DNA of 64,000 nucleotides from Streptomyces sp. JHA26 (GCF_002005565.1 NZ_BDJC01000007.1:62001-126000), one strand, 5' to 3'. Positions 1-9,605 are shown, counted from the first letter of the stretch. Numbers and translations: made by a program. The notes: a model not told the origin generated them from the letters alone.

Positions 1-912
1 GTGATGATGTACCCGGTGCTGGCCAAGGTCCGCTACGACCGCCTCGGCACCGTCACCCGCGACCGCCGCCTGTTGCTGCCGTCTCTGCTGCTCAACTGGA
101 TCATCGGCCCGGCGCTCATGTTCGCCCTGGCCTGGCTGCTCCTGCCGGACCTGCCCGCCTACCGCACCGGCCTGATCATCGTCGGTCTGGCGCGCTGCAT
201 CGCCATGGTCATCATCTGGAACGACCTCGCCTGTGGCCACCGCGAAGCCGCCGCCGTCCTCGTCGCCCTGAACTCCGTCTTCCAGATCATCGCGTTCTCG
301 GCGCTCGGCTGGTTCTACCTCTCCGTCCTGCCCAGCTGGCTCGGCCTGGAACAGACCGGCCTGGACGTCTCGGTGTGGGAGATCGCCCGCAGCGTGCTCA
401 TCTTCCTCGGCATCCCGCTCGCAGCCGGCTACCTCACCCGTCGCATCGGCGAGAAGACCAGGGGCCGCACCTGGTACGAAGCCGAGCTCATCCCGCGCAT
501 CGGCCCCTTCGCCCTGTACGGCCTGCTCTTCACGATCGTCATCCTCTTCGCCCTGCAAGGCGACGCCATCACCTCGCAACCCCTCGACGTCGCCCGCATC
601 GCCCTGCCGCTGCTGGTCTACTTCGCGATCATGTGGGCCGGATCGATGTTCCTGGGACGTGCGGTCGGCCTGGACCACCCACGCGCGACGACGCTGGCCT
701 TCACCGCTGCGGGCAACAACTTCGAACTGGCCATCGCGGTCGCCATCGCCACTTTCGGCGCCTCCTCCGGCCAAGCCCTCGCCGGCGTCGTGGGCCCGCT
801 CATCGAGGTGCCCGTACTGATCGGCCTCGTGTACGTCACCCTGTACGCGCGCCGCTACTTCACCGCTCCGGCCGCCACCCCCGCGCCCCAGAAGGAAGCC
901 GCCCATGCCTGA
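1..912 (+). CDS. acr3: ACR3-family arsenite efflux permease (N-terminus outside window)
   Basis: Inner-membrane carrier that exports arsenite. About 300 residues are visible with roughly eight hydrophobic segments. The reading frame is open at base 1 and begins inside the conserved region [12 protein letters not shown], which lies about 50 residues into normal ACR3 proteins (about 360 residues), so the true start is to the left. Family hallmarks include the [13 protein letters not shown] segment (the Cys on the transport helix) and [13 protein letters not shown]. The stop overlaps the start of the arsC fragment by 8 bases, the usual ars operon coupling. The product appears intact on the right side. 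Confidence 0.9.
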   Translation: MMMYPVLAKVRYDRLGTVTRDRRLLLPSLLLNWIIGPALMFALAWLLLPDLPAYRTGLIIVGLARCIAMVIIWNDLACGHREAAAVLVALNSVFQIIAFSALGWFYLSVLPSWLGLEQTGLDVSVWEIARSVLIFLGIPLAAGYLTRRIGEKTRGRTWYEAELIPRIGPFALYGLLFTIVILFALQGDAITSQPLDVARIALPLLVYFAIMWAGSMFLGRAVGLDHPRATTLAFTAAGNNFELAIAVAIATFGASSGQALAGVVGPLIEVPVLIGLVYVTLYARRYFTAPAATPAPQKEAAHA

Positions 913-1189
913 CACCGCCGTCTCGTCCGTCCTGTTCGTCTGCGTCCACAACGCCGGACGCTCGCAGATGGCCGCCGCCTTCCTCACCCACCTCGCGGGG
1001 GACCGCGTCCAGGTCCGCTCCGCCGGCTCCGCTCCCGCCGCCAGCGTCAATCCGGCCGTCGTCGCGGCCATGGCGGAGGTGGGCATCGACATCGCGGCCG
1101 AGGTACCCAAGGTGCTCACGGCCGAGGCGGTCCAGGCGTCCGACGTCGTGATCACGATGGGCTGCGGTGACACCTGCCCGGTCTTCCCC
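905..1189 (+). pseudogene. arsC: Arsenate reductase, truncated after about 95 residues
   Basis: Low-molecular-weight-phosphatase type arsenate reductase. The P-loop [10 protein letters not shown] carries the nucleophile Cys13, and [11 protein letters not shown] supplies Cys87 and Cys91 of the redox relay. Homologues of about 135 residues continue with a conserved KRYEDW-like C-terminal segment. Here, after CPVFP, the sequence switches at about 1189 into unrelated DNA (a permease fragment on the other strand), and the reading frame runs on as low-complexity translation to 1570. The ATG at 905 overlaps the acr3 stop. The C-terminal helix is lost, so activity is doubtful. The cause is a rearrangement rather than a point mutation. 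Confidence 0.85.
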
Positions 1190-1204
1190 CGTCCGCCCTC
1201 ACGG

Positions 1205-1929
1205 CGGGTACGCGCGAGGGCGGAGCCCAAGCCACGGCACGAGACGGGGAGCAGCACCAGGGCCACACCGGTAAGCTGCGCGTCGCCCTCCTGCGGCCGG
1301 ATGCCGTACGAGGCGCTCTCGGCGACCGGCGCGTCCCCGACCAGATACCGGAAGAGCCCGGTGGCGATCATGACGAGCACGCCACTGACGAACAGGTACG
1401 TCGGCGCGGCGAAAGCCCGCCCGGACTCGCGCACGCCGCGCAGGTTCACCACCGCAAGCAGCGCCACGAAACCCAGCGCCATCGGCACCCGCTGCGCGTG
1501 CAACTGGGGGACGGCGGAGATGATGTTGTCCACGCCGGAAGCCACCGACACCGCCACCGTCATCACATAGTCGACCAGCAGGGCAGCCCCCACCACCAGA
1601 CCAGCGTTCTCGCCGAGGTTCGCGGACACGACCTCGTACGAGCCCCCACCGCTTGGGTAAGCGCGCACGACCTGCTGGTACGACAGCACCACCACCGTCA
1701 GCAGCGCGACGACCGCCGCCGCGATCCACGGCGTGAAATGCACATACGCCAACCCACCCAGCGTGAGCACCACCAGGATCTCCTGCGTCGCGTAAGCAAC
1801 CGACGACAAAGGGTCCGAGGCGAAGACCGGCAGAGCCACACGCTTGGGAAGCAACGCCTGGTCCGACTCACTGCTGCGCAGGGCACGGCCGACCAAGAGT
1901 CGTTTCGCCGCCTCGGAGATCCTGATCAC
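1205..1929 (-). pseudogene. APC-family amino-acid permease, N-terminal half only
   Basis: Reading the minus strand from GTG 1929 gives a clear permease N-terminus: ALPVFASDPLSSVAYATQE, then membrane segments, SYQQVVRAYPSGGGSYEVV and the [17 protein letters not shown] helix. This is the large APC/KUP-like permease type of actinobacteria (about 650 residues). Similarity stops near 1260-1205, where the frame runs into antisense arsC with no permease continuation. Only about 225 residues remain. The break coincides with the break in arsC, so one recombination joined two 3'-truncated genes tail to tail. Confidence 0.75.
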
Positions 1930-2099
1930 AGGAGCGAAAGTAGAACGTCAGCCTGCCGATCAGAAGGACCATCGCCCCGACGCACGTCAGCGCTTTGTCC
2001 GAGGTCTTTGTCAGCGGTTGACTTCGAGGTTCGTCAGGACAAGCAGGGCGCGTGGGAGCCGGGGGCGCGGGCGGGGTCGGTGCGAAGCTTGGCGAGGAT

Positions 2100-3246
2100 C
2101 CGCCAGTGTCGCGCTGACCGTACTGGTCACTCTGGCCGCCTCCCTGACGCTGCTGCCCGCCCTGATGGCCGTCTTCGGCGACCGGGTCCAGCGGCACGTT
2201 CTCCGCCGCTCGGCGAGGGCCGCCGCCGCAGGCAGGACGGAAGGAGCACGCAGGCGGCGGGCGGCCTTCGCCGCGCAGCGCCGGCCGCTGCCCGCGCTGC
2301 TCGCCGCCCTGGTCACGCTGCTGGCCCTGTCCGCACCCGCACTGGGCATGCGCCTGGGCTTCGCCGACGCCGGAAACGACCCGAAGACCTCCATCAGCAG
2401 GCAGGTCTACGACCTCCTGGCCGAGGGCTTCGGTCCCGGCTTCAACGGCCCGCTCATCGTCACCGGCCAGGCCGACGCCGCAGCCGACCGGCAGTTGCAG
2501 CGGGCTCTGGCGGACACCGACGGCATCGCCGCGACCGCCCCGCCACTGCCCTCCGGCGACGGCACCCTCGCCACGGTCCTGGTCTTCCCGGACAGTGCGC
2601 CCCAGGACGCCGGTATTGAAGAACTCGTGCACCATCTGCGCGAGAACGTCCTGCCGGGCGTCGAGAAGACCACCCGCGCCGACTTCCATGTCGGCGGGCC
2701 CACCGCGGCCGCGCAGGACTTCGCCGACACCGTCGCCGGCCGGCTGCCGTTGTTCGTCGCCCTCGTGGTCGGCCTGTCCGCCCTGCTGCTGACGGCCGTC
2801 TTCCGCTCGCTGCTGATCCCGGTCAAGGCCGCGCTGCTGAACCTGCTGTCCATCGCCGCCGCACTCGGAGCCATCACCCTGGTGTTCCAGCATGGATGGC
2901 TCGGCGCCGAACCTGGGCCGGTCGGGGCGTTCATCTCCGTCTCGCGGTACGCGAAGGACTCGCGGCCACCGGCAAGGTGATCACGGCCGCCGCAGTCATC
3001 ATGATCGTCGTGTTCGCGGCCTTCGTGCTCAGCCCGAGCCGGATGCCGCAGCGGTTCGGGCTCGGCCCGGCCGTGGCGATCCTGCTCGACGCCGTGGTGA
3101 TCCGCTGCCTGATCGTGCCGGCCGTCATGCACCTGATGGGCCGCTGGGCCTGGTGGCTGCCCGCACCGCTCGCCCGGCGGCTGCCACGGGTGACGCTGGA
3201 AAGACCCCGGGCGGACCGACCGGAGCGCGCGTCAGGACGAGCGTGA
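2100..3246 (+). pseudogene. MMPL-family (RND-type) exporter, both truncated and frameshifted
   Basis: The remnant begins in the middle of the first membrane block (VALTVLVTLAASLTLLPAL), so roughly 300 N-terminal residues are missing. The periplasmic domain and next helices read well to about 2925 (GAEPGPVGAF). The gene then resumes in another frame at about 2943 with LAVREGLAATGKV and continues to the stop at 3246. The intervening membrane stretch, which in homologues carries the GLSMDY motif, has been deleted by a non-multiple of three. Homologues are 700-plus residue lipid or drug exporters. This copy has lost the 5' end and an internal helix and cannot be functional. Confidence 0.8.
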
Positions 3247-3529
3247 CCGAGCGGCCGCGAACAGCCCCTGACGGCATGCCCGGTACAACCGTTTCCCGTG
3301 GGGAGCTGCCCCCGCGGGTGCGAGGACGACGTTGTTGCGCAATTCGTCCGGGCTCGGGCCGCTGATACGCAAGGGTGACTTGCCCGATTTTGGGGTCCTG
3401 GTGGTGAGGCTACGGGCACGGGAGGTGTTGACGAGCCAAATACTCGGGCAAACAGGGTCGCGGGCGGCGGCCCGGTCGACCGAGGCGTTCGGGAGCCGTT
3501 GCCGCGTTGCAGACCGTTAACCTGTCGGT

Positions 3530-4882
3530 ATGTCAGAGCGTGTCATGCCCGGTCGCACAGATGGTCTGATCACCCTGGGTGCCGCGGATGCTCTGTGGGT
3601 CGATCTGACGGCCGGGAGTGCTGTGCCGACGGCTTCTGGGGCGTTCACCTGCTTTCCTGCCCGTGCCCAGTCGGGGTACGTCCTGCTCGGTGGTCATGTG
3701 GTGGCGACGGTGAGGGCGAGCGGCGGTCGATGGAGTGTTGCGGAGGTTGAGGTGCGCCGGGCGGCCGCGGAACTGAGCGCGGTGGGGATGGATCGGCAGG
3801 ACCTGGTCCGCATCGGTCCGTTTCGTAGGGCGCCGAGGCAGGAGTGCGACGAGGCAGCGCCGCTGCGTTGGCGCCAGCGCATCGCTGGAGGACTGCAGGA
3901 GCTGGACGGCTTCGAACGGGCAGCGCGAGGTGAAGTCGGCCGGCCGTACCATCTGGCGGGGATCGACTGGCGGAAGATGCTCGTGGAGCACACCCGCGAC
4001 GGGGCGCAGCGGACGTGGTGGCTGCCGCGCGCTGTGGTCAGGCTGCTCGACGCGGCCGAGCACGCCGAAACGCAGTGGGTGCAAGCCGGGCGGGCCCACC
4101 CGGCAAGCGCAGCCGTCACCGAGCCGCCCTCCCGTCCCCGGCAGGCCCGAGACGCCGACGGTCGGCACAAGACGGGCCCCGAAGGCCCCGCCACCGCACT
4201 GCGCCCGTACGGCAAAGAGCTGGAGGGCCAGCTGTACTCGGTGCTCAGCAGGAAGCCCGGTACCTCCCGCAGGGTGGCCGGATGGGCGTGCGCCGTCTGC
4301 CGCACCGCGCCCGCCACCGTCCTCGACCACTGCCACGAACACGGCTACGTCCGCGCCCCCGTCTGCCAGTCCTGCAACACACAGGAACGCCCCGACCACC
4401 TGTACAGCAACGACATCCGCGTGGCGAACCGCTACACCCGCCTCTTCCACACCGACACCGACGACTGGCTCCGCCACTGGCACCGCTGCACGGGCTGCCG
4501 CGCACGCACCACCCTGCCCCTGCCGCACCTCGCCGCATGGACCGCCCACATAGCCTGCCGACCACTGCGCCCGGCCCACCGCGACCCCAGTAGCTCCCGC
4601 GGGCGCAAGCCCTGCGGTGTCCTGCGCGTGTCCTGGACCGGCAGCCAGAACGCGCCCCGTTCCTGCCTGCTCACGGTCGCCGTCGACTTCTGCCCCTCCG
4701 GCGAGCACCGCGTCCTGGCACAAGTCCCCTACCGCGAAGCCGCCGAGCGGTTTCGTGTCTGGCTGGCCGAGACGGCCCCCGCCGTGGCCGCCGCGGCCGG
4801 CCCCGACCGCCTGGACGGCCTCCCTGCCCAGCCCCGGCCAGTCATCGCGGACACCAGCGGCGAGGACCTGGAACTGTTTTGA
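3530..4882 (+). CDS. Protein with C-terminal endonuclease VII-like zinc/HNH domain
   Basis: 450 residues. Around residues 254-283 the pattern is C-x2-C (CAVC), then DHCH (266-269), then C-x2-CN (CQSCN, 279-283). This matches the recombination endonuclease VII fold (phage T4 gp49-like, a resolvase of branched DNA), where the DH.H triad is catalytic and the four Cys bind zinc. A further C-x2-C lies at 320-323. The N-terminal 230 residues and the C-terminal 120 are unrecognised. The start ATG is isolated with no strong ribosome site. Neighbours are IS debris and broken genes, so the gene probably arrived with a mobile element. Function as a nuclease is inferred from the motif. Confidence 0.65.
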   Translation: MSERVMPGRTDGLITLGAADALWVDLTAGSAVPTASGAFTCFPARAQSGYVLLGGHVVATVRASGGRWSVAEVEVRRAAAELSAVGMDRQDLVRIGPFRRAPRQECDEAAPLRWRQRIAGGLQELDGFERAARGEVGRPYHLAGIDWRKMLVEHTRDGAQRTWWLPRAVVRLLDAAEHAETQWVQAGRAHPASAAVTEPPSRPRQARDADGRHKTGPEGPATALRPYGKELEGQLYSVLSRKPGTSRRVAGWACAVCRTAPATVLDHCHEHGYVRAPVCQSCNTQERPDHLYSNDIRVANRYTRLFHTDTDDWLRHWHRCTGCRARTTLPLPHLAAWTAHIACRPLRPAHRDPSSSRGRKPCGVLRVSWTGSQNAPRSCLLTVAVDFCPSGEHRVLAQVPYREAAERFRVWLAETAPAVAAAAGPDRLDGLPAQPRPVIADTSGEDLELF

Positions 4883-4924
4883 GCGGGCACCGGGAGACCT
4901 GACACCTCACCGTCACCCCGCAGC

Positions 4925-5805
4925 TGCTGGAGGGCGTCTGAAAAGGCCTGCCAGCAGGCTGGTCTCGCGGGGCGGCGGAGGAGAGGCACGGTCGTGGTGG
5001 GATGGATGACGTTCTCCGAGTTGGTCCGTAGGTACTCGTAGTCCTTCGGCAGTCGGCGACACCGTCCCGGCCGGGCGAACGTCCTCTCCACCACCCGGCG
5101 TCGCGGGACCACGGTGAAGAGCGGTGCCGCAGGTGGTCGTGTTCCCGCCTTGACCCCCGTCGAGCGGAAGCCGCCGTCACGACGCCGCACGATCTGCACG
5201 GTGATGCCCGTGGCCTCCTGGGTCCGAGCAGGGAAGTCGATGCCGCGACAGCCCTGGTCCGCCCGCACATGCCGCAGGTGTGGAAAGTTCTCCCCGGCCC
5301 GGGAGAAGAGGACCGCGGCACCGTCACGGTCGCCGACGCCGGCCGGACCGACGCAGGTGGGCAGGACGGTGCCACGGGTGCCGGCCAGGGGACGGCGTCT
5401 GATACCGCTGACCTTCTTGCCGCCGTCGCAGCCATGCGGCCCTCCACGCTCCGTGGCGCGGTCACCCCGGCTGTCCACGACGGCAGCGCCGGGAGTCGGG
5501 TCACGGCCGCATTCCATCCGCTCGCGCTCACACAGGGTCGCCGGTATCTCCTCCCACACGCCGCCCTCCTGCCGACGCCGCCGGTAGTGGCAGACCGTCT
5601 GCCAGGGCGGCAGGTCATGCGGCAGGAGCCTCCAGGCACAGCCGGCCCGCAGCCGGTACACCCACGCGTTGAGGATCTCCCGCCGAGCGTGCCCGGCCGG
5701 TCGCCCACCAGGCTCGACCGGCAGAACCAGCGGTCTGACGATCTCCCACTCCGGATCAGACAGAACCGTTGGATAACGGGTACGCAGCCCGCCCCCCAAC
5801 CCCCC
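4925..5805 (-). mobile_element. IS5-family element with degenerate transposase
   Basis: The minus-strand frame from about 5799 reads like an IS5 transposase: YPTVLSDPEWEIVRPLV, then LNAWVYRLRAGCAWRLLPHD, a DSRGD segment replacing the usual DSQSVK, HGCDGGKKVSG, and RRRVVERTFARPGRCRRL with KDYEYLRTNSE near the end. Several substitutions hit otherwise fixed positions, and the normal stop is lost, so the frame continues to 4729 antisense to the endonuclease gene. A full-length but decayed transposase is the best reading. Its left part starts within an AlbA_2 gene, whose sequence stops at about 5806, so this insertion disrupted that gene. Confidence 0.7.
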
Positions 5806-5998
5806 TCGCGGCGACGTCCTTGGCCAGTTCGTTCCAGCGGCCCTCGCGCGGAGGCTGGGGAAGCTGCTCCTTCCAGTCCAGGTCGTCGGACTCCGCCAGC
5901 CGGTCGGCCGCCTTCGCGATCATGTCGAAGTCCAGGGGGCCTGGCGGAGCCCCGAGGTGTTCATGCAGTCGTGTCCAGGAACGGGCCGTGCCCGGCAT
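5806..5998 (-). pseudogene. AlbA_2 / Schlafen-type ATP-binding protein, N-terminal stub
   Basis: From ATG 5998 the frame reads MPGTARSWTRLHEHLGAPPG, then DFDMIAKAADRLAESDDLDWK and GRWNELAKDVAA. This is the start of the actinobacterial AlbA_2 (divergent AAA-4, Schlafen-like) domain, where EsxxLDWK and AKDVAAMAN are conserved. After KDVAA the sequence passes into the IS5 element, so only about 65 of several hundred residues remain. The rest of the gene is not found across the element. AlbA_2 proteins are often linked to phage defence or nucleic-acid sensing. Confidence 0.65.
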
Positions 5999-6060
5999 CC
6001 TAGGGCGTGGTATTGACAACGCCGGCCGGTCGAGGGGGAGGCGCATCCCTTCTGCTCGGA

Positions 6061-6225
6061 TCAGGCGGTGGCCAGGGCGAGGCGTACCAGCGTCACGGTC
6101 AGGGCCTCCGGAACGAACACCAGCCCGCCGGACAGGACCGCCGGGGCGACGCCGTACGGCGGCACCAGGAAGCCTACGAAGGCCACCGCGATCAGGAAGT
6201 GCCCGAAGAGGCGGGGGGTTCTGCA
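6061..6225 (-). pseudogene. C-terminal fragment of a small membrane protein
   Basis: The last 50 residues of a minus-strand frame are strongly hydrophobic (FGHFLIAVAFVGFLVPPYG, then a second segment), ending in LALATA and a TGA at 6061. No start codon or ribosome site precedes this part in frame, and the upstream portion is the antisense of the next gene. It looks like the two-helix tail of a membrane protein left by rearrangement. The family is not recognised. It could be an accidental hydrophobic frame. Confidence 0.3.
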
Positions 6226-6274
6226 TGATGTCGGGCCATATGCCTGACAGTTGAGGGGGAAGTCCGGTAAATCT

Positions 6275-6721
6275 GTGCAGGTGACCGACAACCAGGCCCC
6301 CTCCGAGGACGGCGAGCCCGCCTCCGTCTTCCAGAAATCGAAGAACTGGGTCAAGAAGAACAGGGACGAGATCATCTTCGCGGTCGTCCTTGCCGGCAGT
6401 GTGGCCCTCCAGTTCGCCAGGGACTACTACGCCGAAGAGGGCCTCGAGGCCAGCGAGTCGCCCATCTACATCCCGCCGGTCTCCGACCCCGCTCCCGAGG
6501 CCAAGCCTGAGGCCAAGCCCGAGGCCGAGACTCAGTCCGAGGCCCAGCGGCGCCAGACTCGTGTGAAGCATCAGGTGAAGGGGGCGCTGGTAGACATTGG
6601 CGATCGTCGCGCCAGCGAGGAGGCCAAGGAGAAGTACAGGCAGGCCACAGGGGGAGACGAGCTGCCTGACGGCAAGACCTATCGGCCCCCGCATGAGCGA
6701 GGTAGCGGCGAAGCCGCGTAA
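6275..6721 (+). CDS. Hypothetical single-pass protein with acidic linker
   Basis: About 148 residues. After a short acidic N-terminus lies a basic KSKNWVKKNRDE stretch and one hydrophobic helix (IIFAVVLAGSVALQF). A repetitive PEAKPEAKPEAETQSEAQ linker and a charged C-terminal region follow. Start candidates are TTG 6251, GTG 6275 and GTG 6281. A purine-rich GAGGGGGAAG lies 5' of the two GTGs, favouring one of them. The base composition is less GC-rich at third positions than in neighbouring genes, and debris of other elements flanks it, so it may belong to a mobile element. No family is recognised. Confidence 0.5.
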   Translation: MQVTDNQAPSEDGEPASVFQKSKNWVKKNRDEIIFAVVLAGSVALQFARDYYAEEGLEASESPIYIPPVSDPAPEAKPEAKPEAETQSEAQRRQTRVKHQVKGALVDIGDRRASEEAKEKYRQATGGDELPDGKTYRPPHERGSGEAA

Positions 6722-7234
6722 CGGTCACGCGCTCCTCAGCGACACTCTCGCCTGACCCCGGCAGCACCTGCGTCAGGGACGGCGGCGGCGGTTCCCGCCC
6801 GGTATTGAAGCGCACATTTCGCATACCGATTGCGCGCAGACGGCGTGCCCCTCGCCGGGATGGTCAAAGACGCCATGGCCACAGCGGCCACCCGATGCGC
6901 GGACCGCAGAGCGGCCCTGCCGACGGACCGCCCGACGGCGTGCCGGTGGCCGCCGCCTGCCCCTCCAACGCTCGGCTACGACATCGGGCGTGGCTTACCG
7001 ATCATGCAGCATCGTCCGGTGTCGGCACGGCGCGCAGGCCGGCGCTTCTCGTGCTCGTGGGACGGGCGGGTGGCGGGGGTGCGGCGACGGGGTCGTAGGC
7101 CGGCGGGAGACCTCGGCGCCATACGTCCACGCGGACAATCGCCAGGCAGAGACGCAGACGTCGGTCATCTCCAGCATGTGCACCGGGCCTTCCAGTGGAC
7201 CGCAGGCGGGACGCAGACCGCTGGATGACCGACA
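6722..7234. other. Gene-free stretch between element fragments
   Basis: About 500 bases with overlapping weak frames in several phases. None has a recognisable domain, a credible ribosome site or consistent codon use. It probably contains eroded element sequence, because transposase fragments begin immediately to its right. Confidence 0.5.
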
Positions 7235-7420
7235 GCGATCCGGCACCACGTCCATCCACGGGGTCCCGGTGCGGTACTTGAACGCGATCGCGTCGATCAC
7301 CTGCCGGTGATCCCGTCACCGCCCACCCCGCTTCGGAGTCCGGTCCGGCAACAACGGCTCGATCCTCGCCCACTGGGCGTCGGTCAACGACACACCCAGA
7401 CCGACGATCGGACGATCCGA
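7235..7420 (-). mobile_element. IS112-like IS5-family transposase, N-terminal fragment with frameshift
   Basis: The minus strand reads SLTDAQWARIEPLLPDRTP and then KRGG. After a frame change near 7315 it resumes as VIDAIAFKYRTGTPWMD, the standard start of IS112-type transposases (DUF4096 region). After about 65 residues the similarity disappears. No catalytic DDE part is present and no clear terminal repeats can be assigned. It directly abuts an IS701 fragment, suggesting nested insertions and deletion. Confidence 0.65.
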
Positions 7421-7447
7421 AGGAAACGGCCTAAACGCCAAGTGTGT

Positions 7448-7753
7448 CCTGGACACATGGCTGACCTTCTCGGGCACTCCGGTCCGCTGCCGTCGGCGGT
7501 CATCGTCCGCCCACTCCTGGGGGAGGAACAACTCCCACTCCAGCGGGCACGAGACGGTGCCGGTGGCTGCGTGCACGCTGACCGCGGCCTGGCAGTTCGC
7601 CCGCTTGCCCAGTGCCCCGCAGCACTGCCGGGCGACCCCCACCGGCGCAGTGCCGCACTTGGGAAACGACGCACCGTCGACCACCCGCACTTCAGGGCGG
7701 ATCGCCTCGCACAGTCTCTGGGCGATCCGCCGCCGCACCGGCGACGGTGCACC
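7448..7753 (-). mobile_element. IS701-family transposase fragment
   Basis: About 100 residues on the minus strand match the core of IS701 (DDE_5) transposases: RVVDGASFPKCG, VARQCCGALGKRANCQ, then VSVHAATGTVSCPLEWELFL and PEKVSH. In intact enzymes this segment carries the second part of the catalytic region (VVDDTGFPK..., with DDTG here altered to DGAS). Both ends are missing, and another insertion-sequence piece follows in the same frame. A second, shorter IS701-like scrap lies at 55.4-55.6 kb. Confidence 0.6.
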
Positions 7754-7907
7754 GTGACCCTCCGCATGGCCGCACGGCTGGGCCGCGAGCCCGGCGGCGG
7801 TGCACGCAGTTGCCGGCGCGCGACGGCTCGAGGCCCGTGCCCTGCAGGTGACACGATTGCAGAAGGCCCACGGGCGGCGTCTGACGGCCTGTCGGGACAC
7901 TGCCGCC

Positions 7908-8069
7908 ATGACCGTCACCCAGCAGCTCGCCCGCGTCCCGGCGGAGTACCTCGCCGCCTGCCGTCAGGCAGGCGGAACGTCAGCCGACGGCGATCCGTGC
8001 TGGGATCCGCCGGCGGCGGACGTCCTGGACCTGGAGCACGCGGGCGTAGGCTTTCAGGGATGCGGATAG
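7908..8069 (+). pseudogene. DUF1877-family protein, N-terminal stub
   Basis: ATG 7908 opens with MTVTQQLARVPAEYLAACRQ, the typical start of DUF1877 (YfbM-like) proteins of streptomycetes, followed by DPCWDPPAADVLDLEHA. Homologues are about 160-200 residues. Here the similarity ends after about 45 residues and the frame closes at 8069 inside the following merR gene. A deletion has fused the stub to the region just upstream of merR, so it may alter how that gene is expressed. Confidence 0.6.
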
Positions 8070-8455
8070 GTGAGTTGTCCAAGCGCACGGGCGTGAGTCC
8101 GCGCTCGTTGCGGTACTACGAAGAGCAGGGCCTGCTGGCCAGCTCACGCTCCGACGCGGGGCAGCGTCACTATTCCGATGGCGCGGTCCAGCGCGTGTCG
8201 CTCATCCGCCAACTGTTCGACGCCGGTATGTCCAGCAGGGTGATCGCGACTTTGCTGCCGTGTGTGGACGTCCCGGACGACCTGGGCGTCGCCGAGGAGA
8301 CGTTCACGGCGATGATGCGCGAGCGCGACCGGATCGATGCCGACATCGCACACCTGATCCAGACCCGGGATGCAATCGACGTGCTGATCAGGGCCAACAG
8401 CCGACACCGGGCGGAACTGTCCACGGGCCCGGAACCGGTGGCACGGTCGACCTGA
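8060..8455 (+). CDS. MerR-family transcriptional regulator
   Basis: 131 residues. The N-terminal winged helix begins MRIGELSKRTGVSPRSLRYY and continues EEQGLL, with a C-terminal coiled coil (AEETFTAMMRERDRIDADIAHLI). There is no Cys cluster, so it is unlikely to be a metal sensor and more likely responds to an organic ligand or oxidative signal. It precedes the MDR oxidoreductase by about 105 bases in the same direction. This is the arrangement in which such MerR proteins control a neighbouring reductase. The gap carries no obvious MerR palindrome that I could assign. Confidence 0.85.
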   Translation: MRIGELSKRTGVSPRSLRYYEEQGLLASSRSDAGQRHYSDGAVQRVSLIRQLFDAGMSSRVIATLLPCVDVPDDLGVAEETFTAMMRERDRIDADIAHLIQTRDAIDVLIRANSRHRAELSTGPEPVARST

Positions 8456-8561
8456 TGCTGTGACCTGCGTCTCAACCGGTTGCCCCTCACATCAATGTCA
8501 GAGGTGAGGATGGCGACAACGCCCGGAATCACCGGGTCGGTTGTACGAAAGGCGGCGGAAG

Positions 8562-9503
8562 ATGGGACAGGCATGGGGTTTCGGTAGGTATGGCGGGCCC
8601 GAGGTGCAGGAGTTCTTCGATCGTCCCGATCCCGTTCCCGGTCGCGGCGAGGTGCTGATCCGGGTCGACGTCGCCGGTGTGAATCCCCTCGACCACCTTC
8701 TGCGCTCGGGTCTGGTCGACGGGCTCGACGGCGGGCGTCCGTTTCCCCGTGCGCTGGGTATGGAGGCAGCCGGAACCGTTCTCGCCCGGGGTGAGGGTGT
8801 CAGCGGGCTGGAGGTGGGTGACGCGGTCTTCGGCTTCGCACTCACCGGTGGCGGCACCTACGCCGAGACGACGGTGCTGTCCGCGCCGAACACCGCGCGC
8901 ATCCCGGAGGGCCTGTCCGCGATCGTGGCGGCAACGCTGCCAGTGGCCGGGACGACCGCAGTGGACGTGCTCGACCAGCTCGGCCTCCCTGCCGGTGCCA
9001 CGGTCCTGGTCAACGGAGTCGGAGGCGGGGTCGGCCTAGCCGTCGCCCGGCTGGCTGCCGGGCGCGGACTGCGTGTGATCGGCACCGGGAGTACCGCCAA
9101 ACGCGAGCACGCCGAGGCCATCGGGGTGCAGTTCGTCGACTACACCGCCGAGGACGTCGCAGCCGCGGCACGCGAGCTGGTTCCGGACGGCTTCGACGGG
9201 ATCGTCGACCTGGCCGGAGGCACCTCGCTGCGGACGGTCGCTCCGCTGGCCCGGGATCCCCGTAACGTCATCGCCGTGGGCGATATGTCCGTGTCCGATC
9301 TGGGTGGGCGTTTCGTCGAGCGTCGCGTCGACCGCGAGAACCTGGAGCGGTCGGCCCGGCTGGCTCTCGACGGACTCCTCGCACCCGTCATCACCGCGGT
9401 CCATCCGCTCGCCGACGCCCCGGCCGCCCTCGCCATCGTCGAGAACGGTCACGCCTCGGGCAAGGTTGTCATCAAGGTGGGACGAGAAGTGCCCGGCCGC
9501 TGA
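8562..9503 (+). CDS. MDR-superfamily NADPH:quinone oxidoreductase-like protein
   Basis: 313 residues. The N-terminal GroES-like fold (GEVLIRVDVAGVNPLDHLL) is followed by a Rossmann dinucleotide-binding motif NGVGGGVGLAVARLAAG near residues 155-171 and the C-terminal GKVVIKV tail. Structural-zinc cysteines are absent, which fits the zinc-free quinone-reductase branch. It is predicted to reduce quinones or other activated alkenes with NADPH in the cytosol. The start at ATG 8562 is chosen because GGCGGAAG lies just upstream; a TTG at 8541 is also in frame. It is probably regulated by the merR gene ahead of it. Confidence 0.88.
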   Translation: MGQAWGFGRYGGPEVQEFFDRPDPVPGRGEVLIRVDVAGVNPLDHLLRSGLVDGLDGGRPFPRALGMEAAGTVLARGEGVSGLEVGDAVFGFALTGGGTYAETTVLSAPNTARIPEGLSAIVAATLPVAGTTAVDVLDQLGLPAGATVLVNGVGGGVGLAVARLAAGRGLRVIGTGSTAKREHAEAIGVQFVDYTAEDVAAAARELVPDGFDGIVDLAGGTSLRTVAPLARDPRNVIAVGDMSVSDLGGRFVERRVDRENLERSARLALDGLLAPVITAVHPLADAPAALAIVENGHASGKVVIKVGREVPGR

Positions 9504-9605
9504 CACTGCCGGCCGTCGCTCGTCGTCCGCCTCACCGCCGGGGAGCCATCACCGGCGAAGGCCGGATGAGCACCGGCCGTCAAAAGCAGGGCATGGTGCC
9601 CGGGT

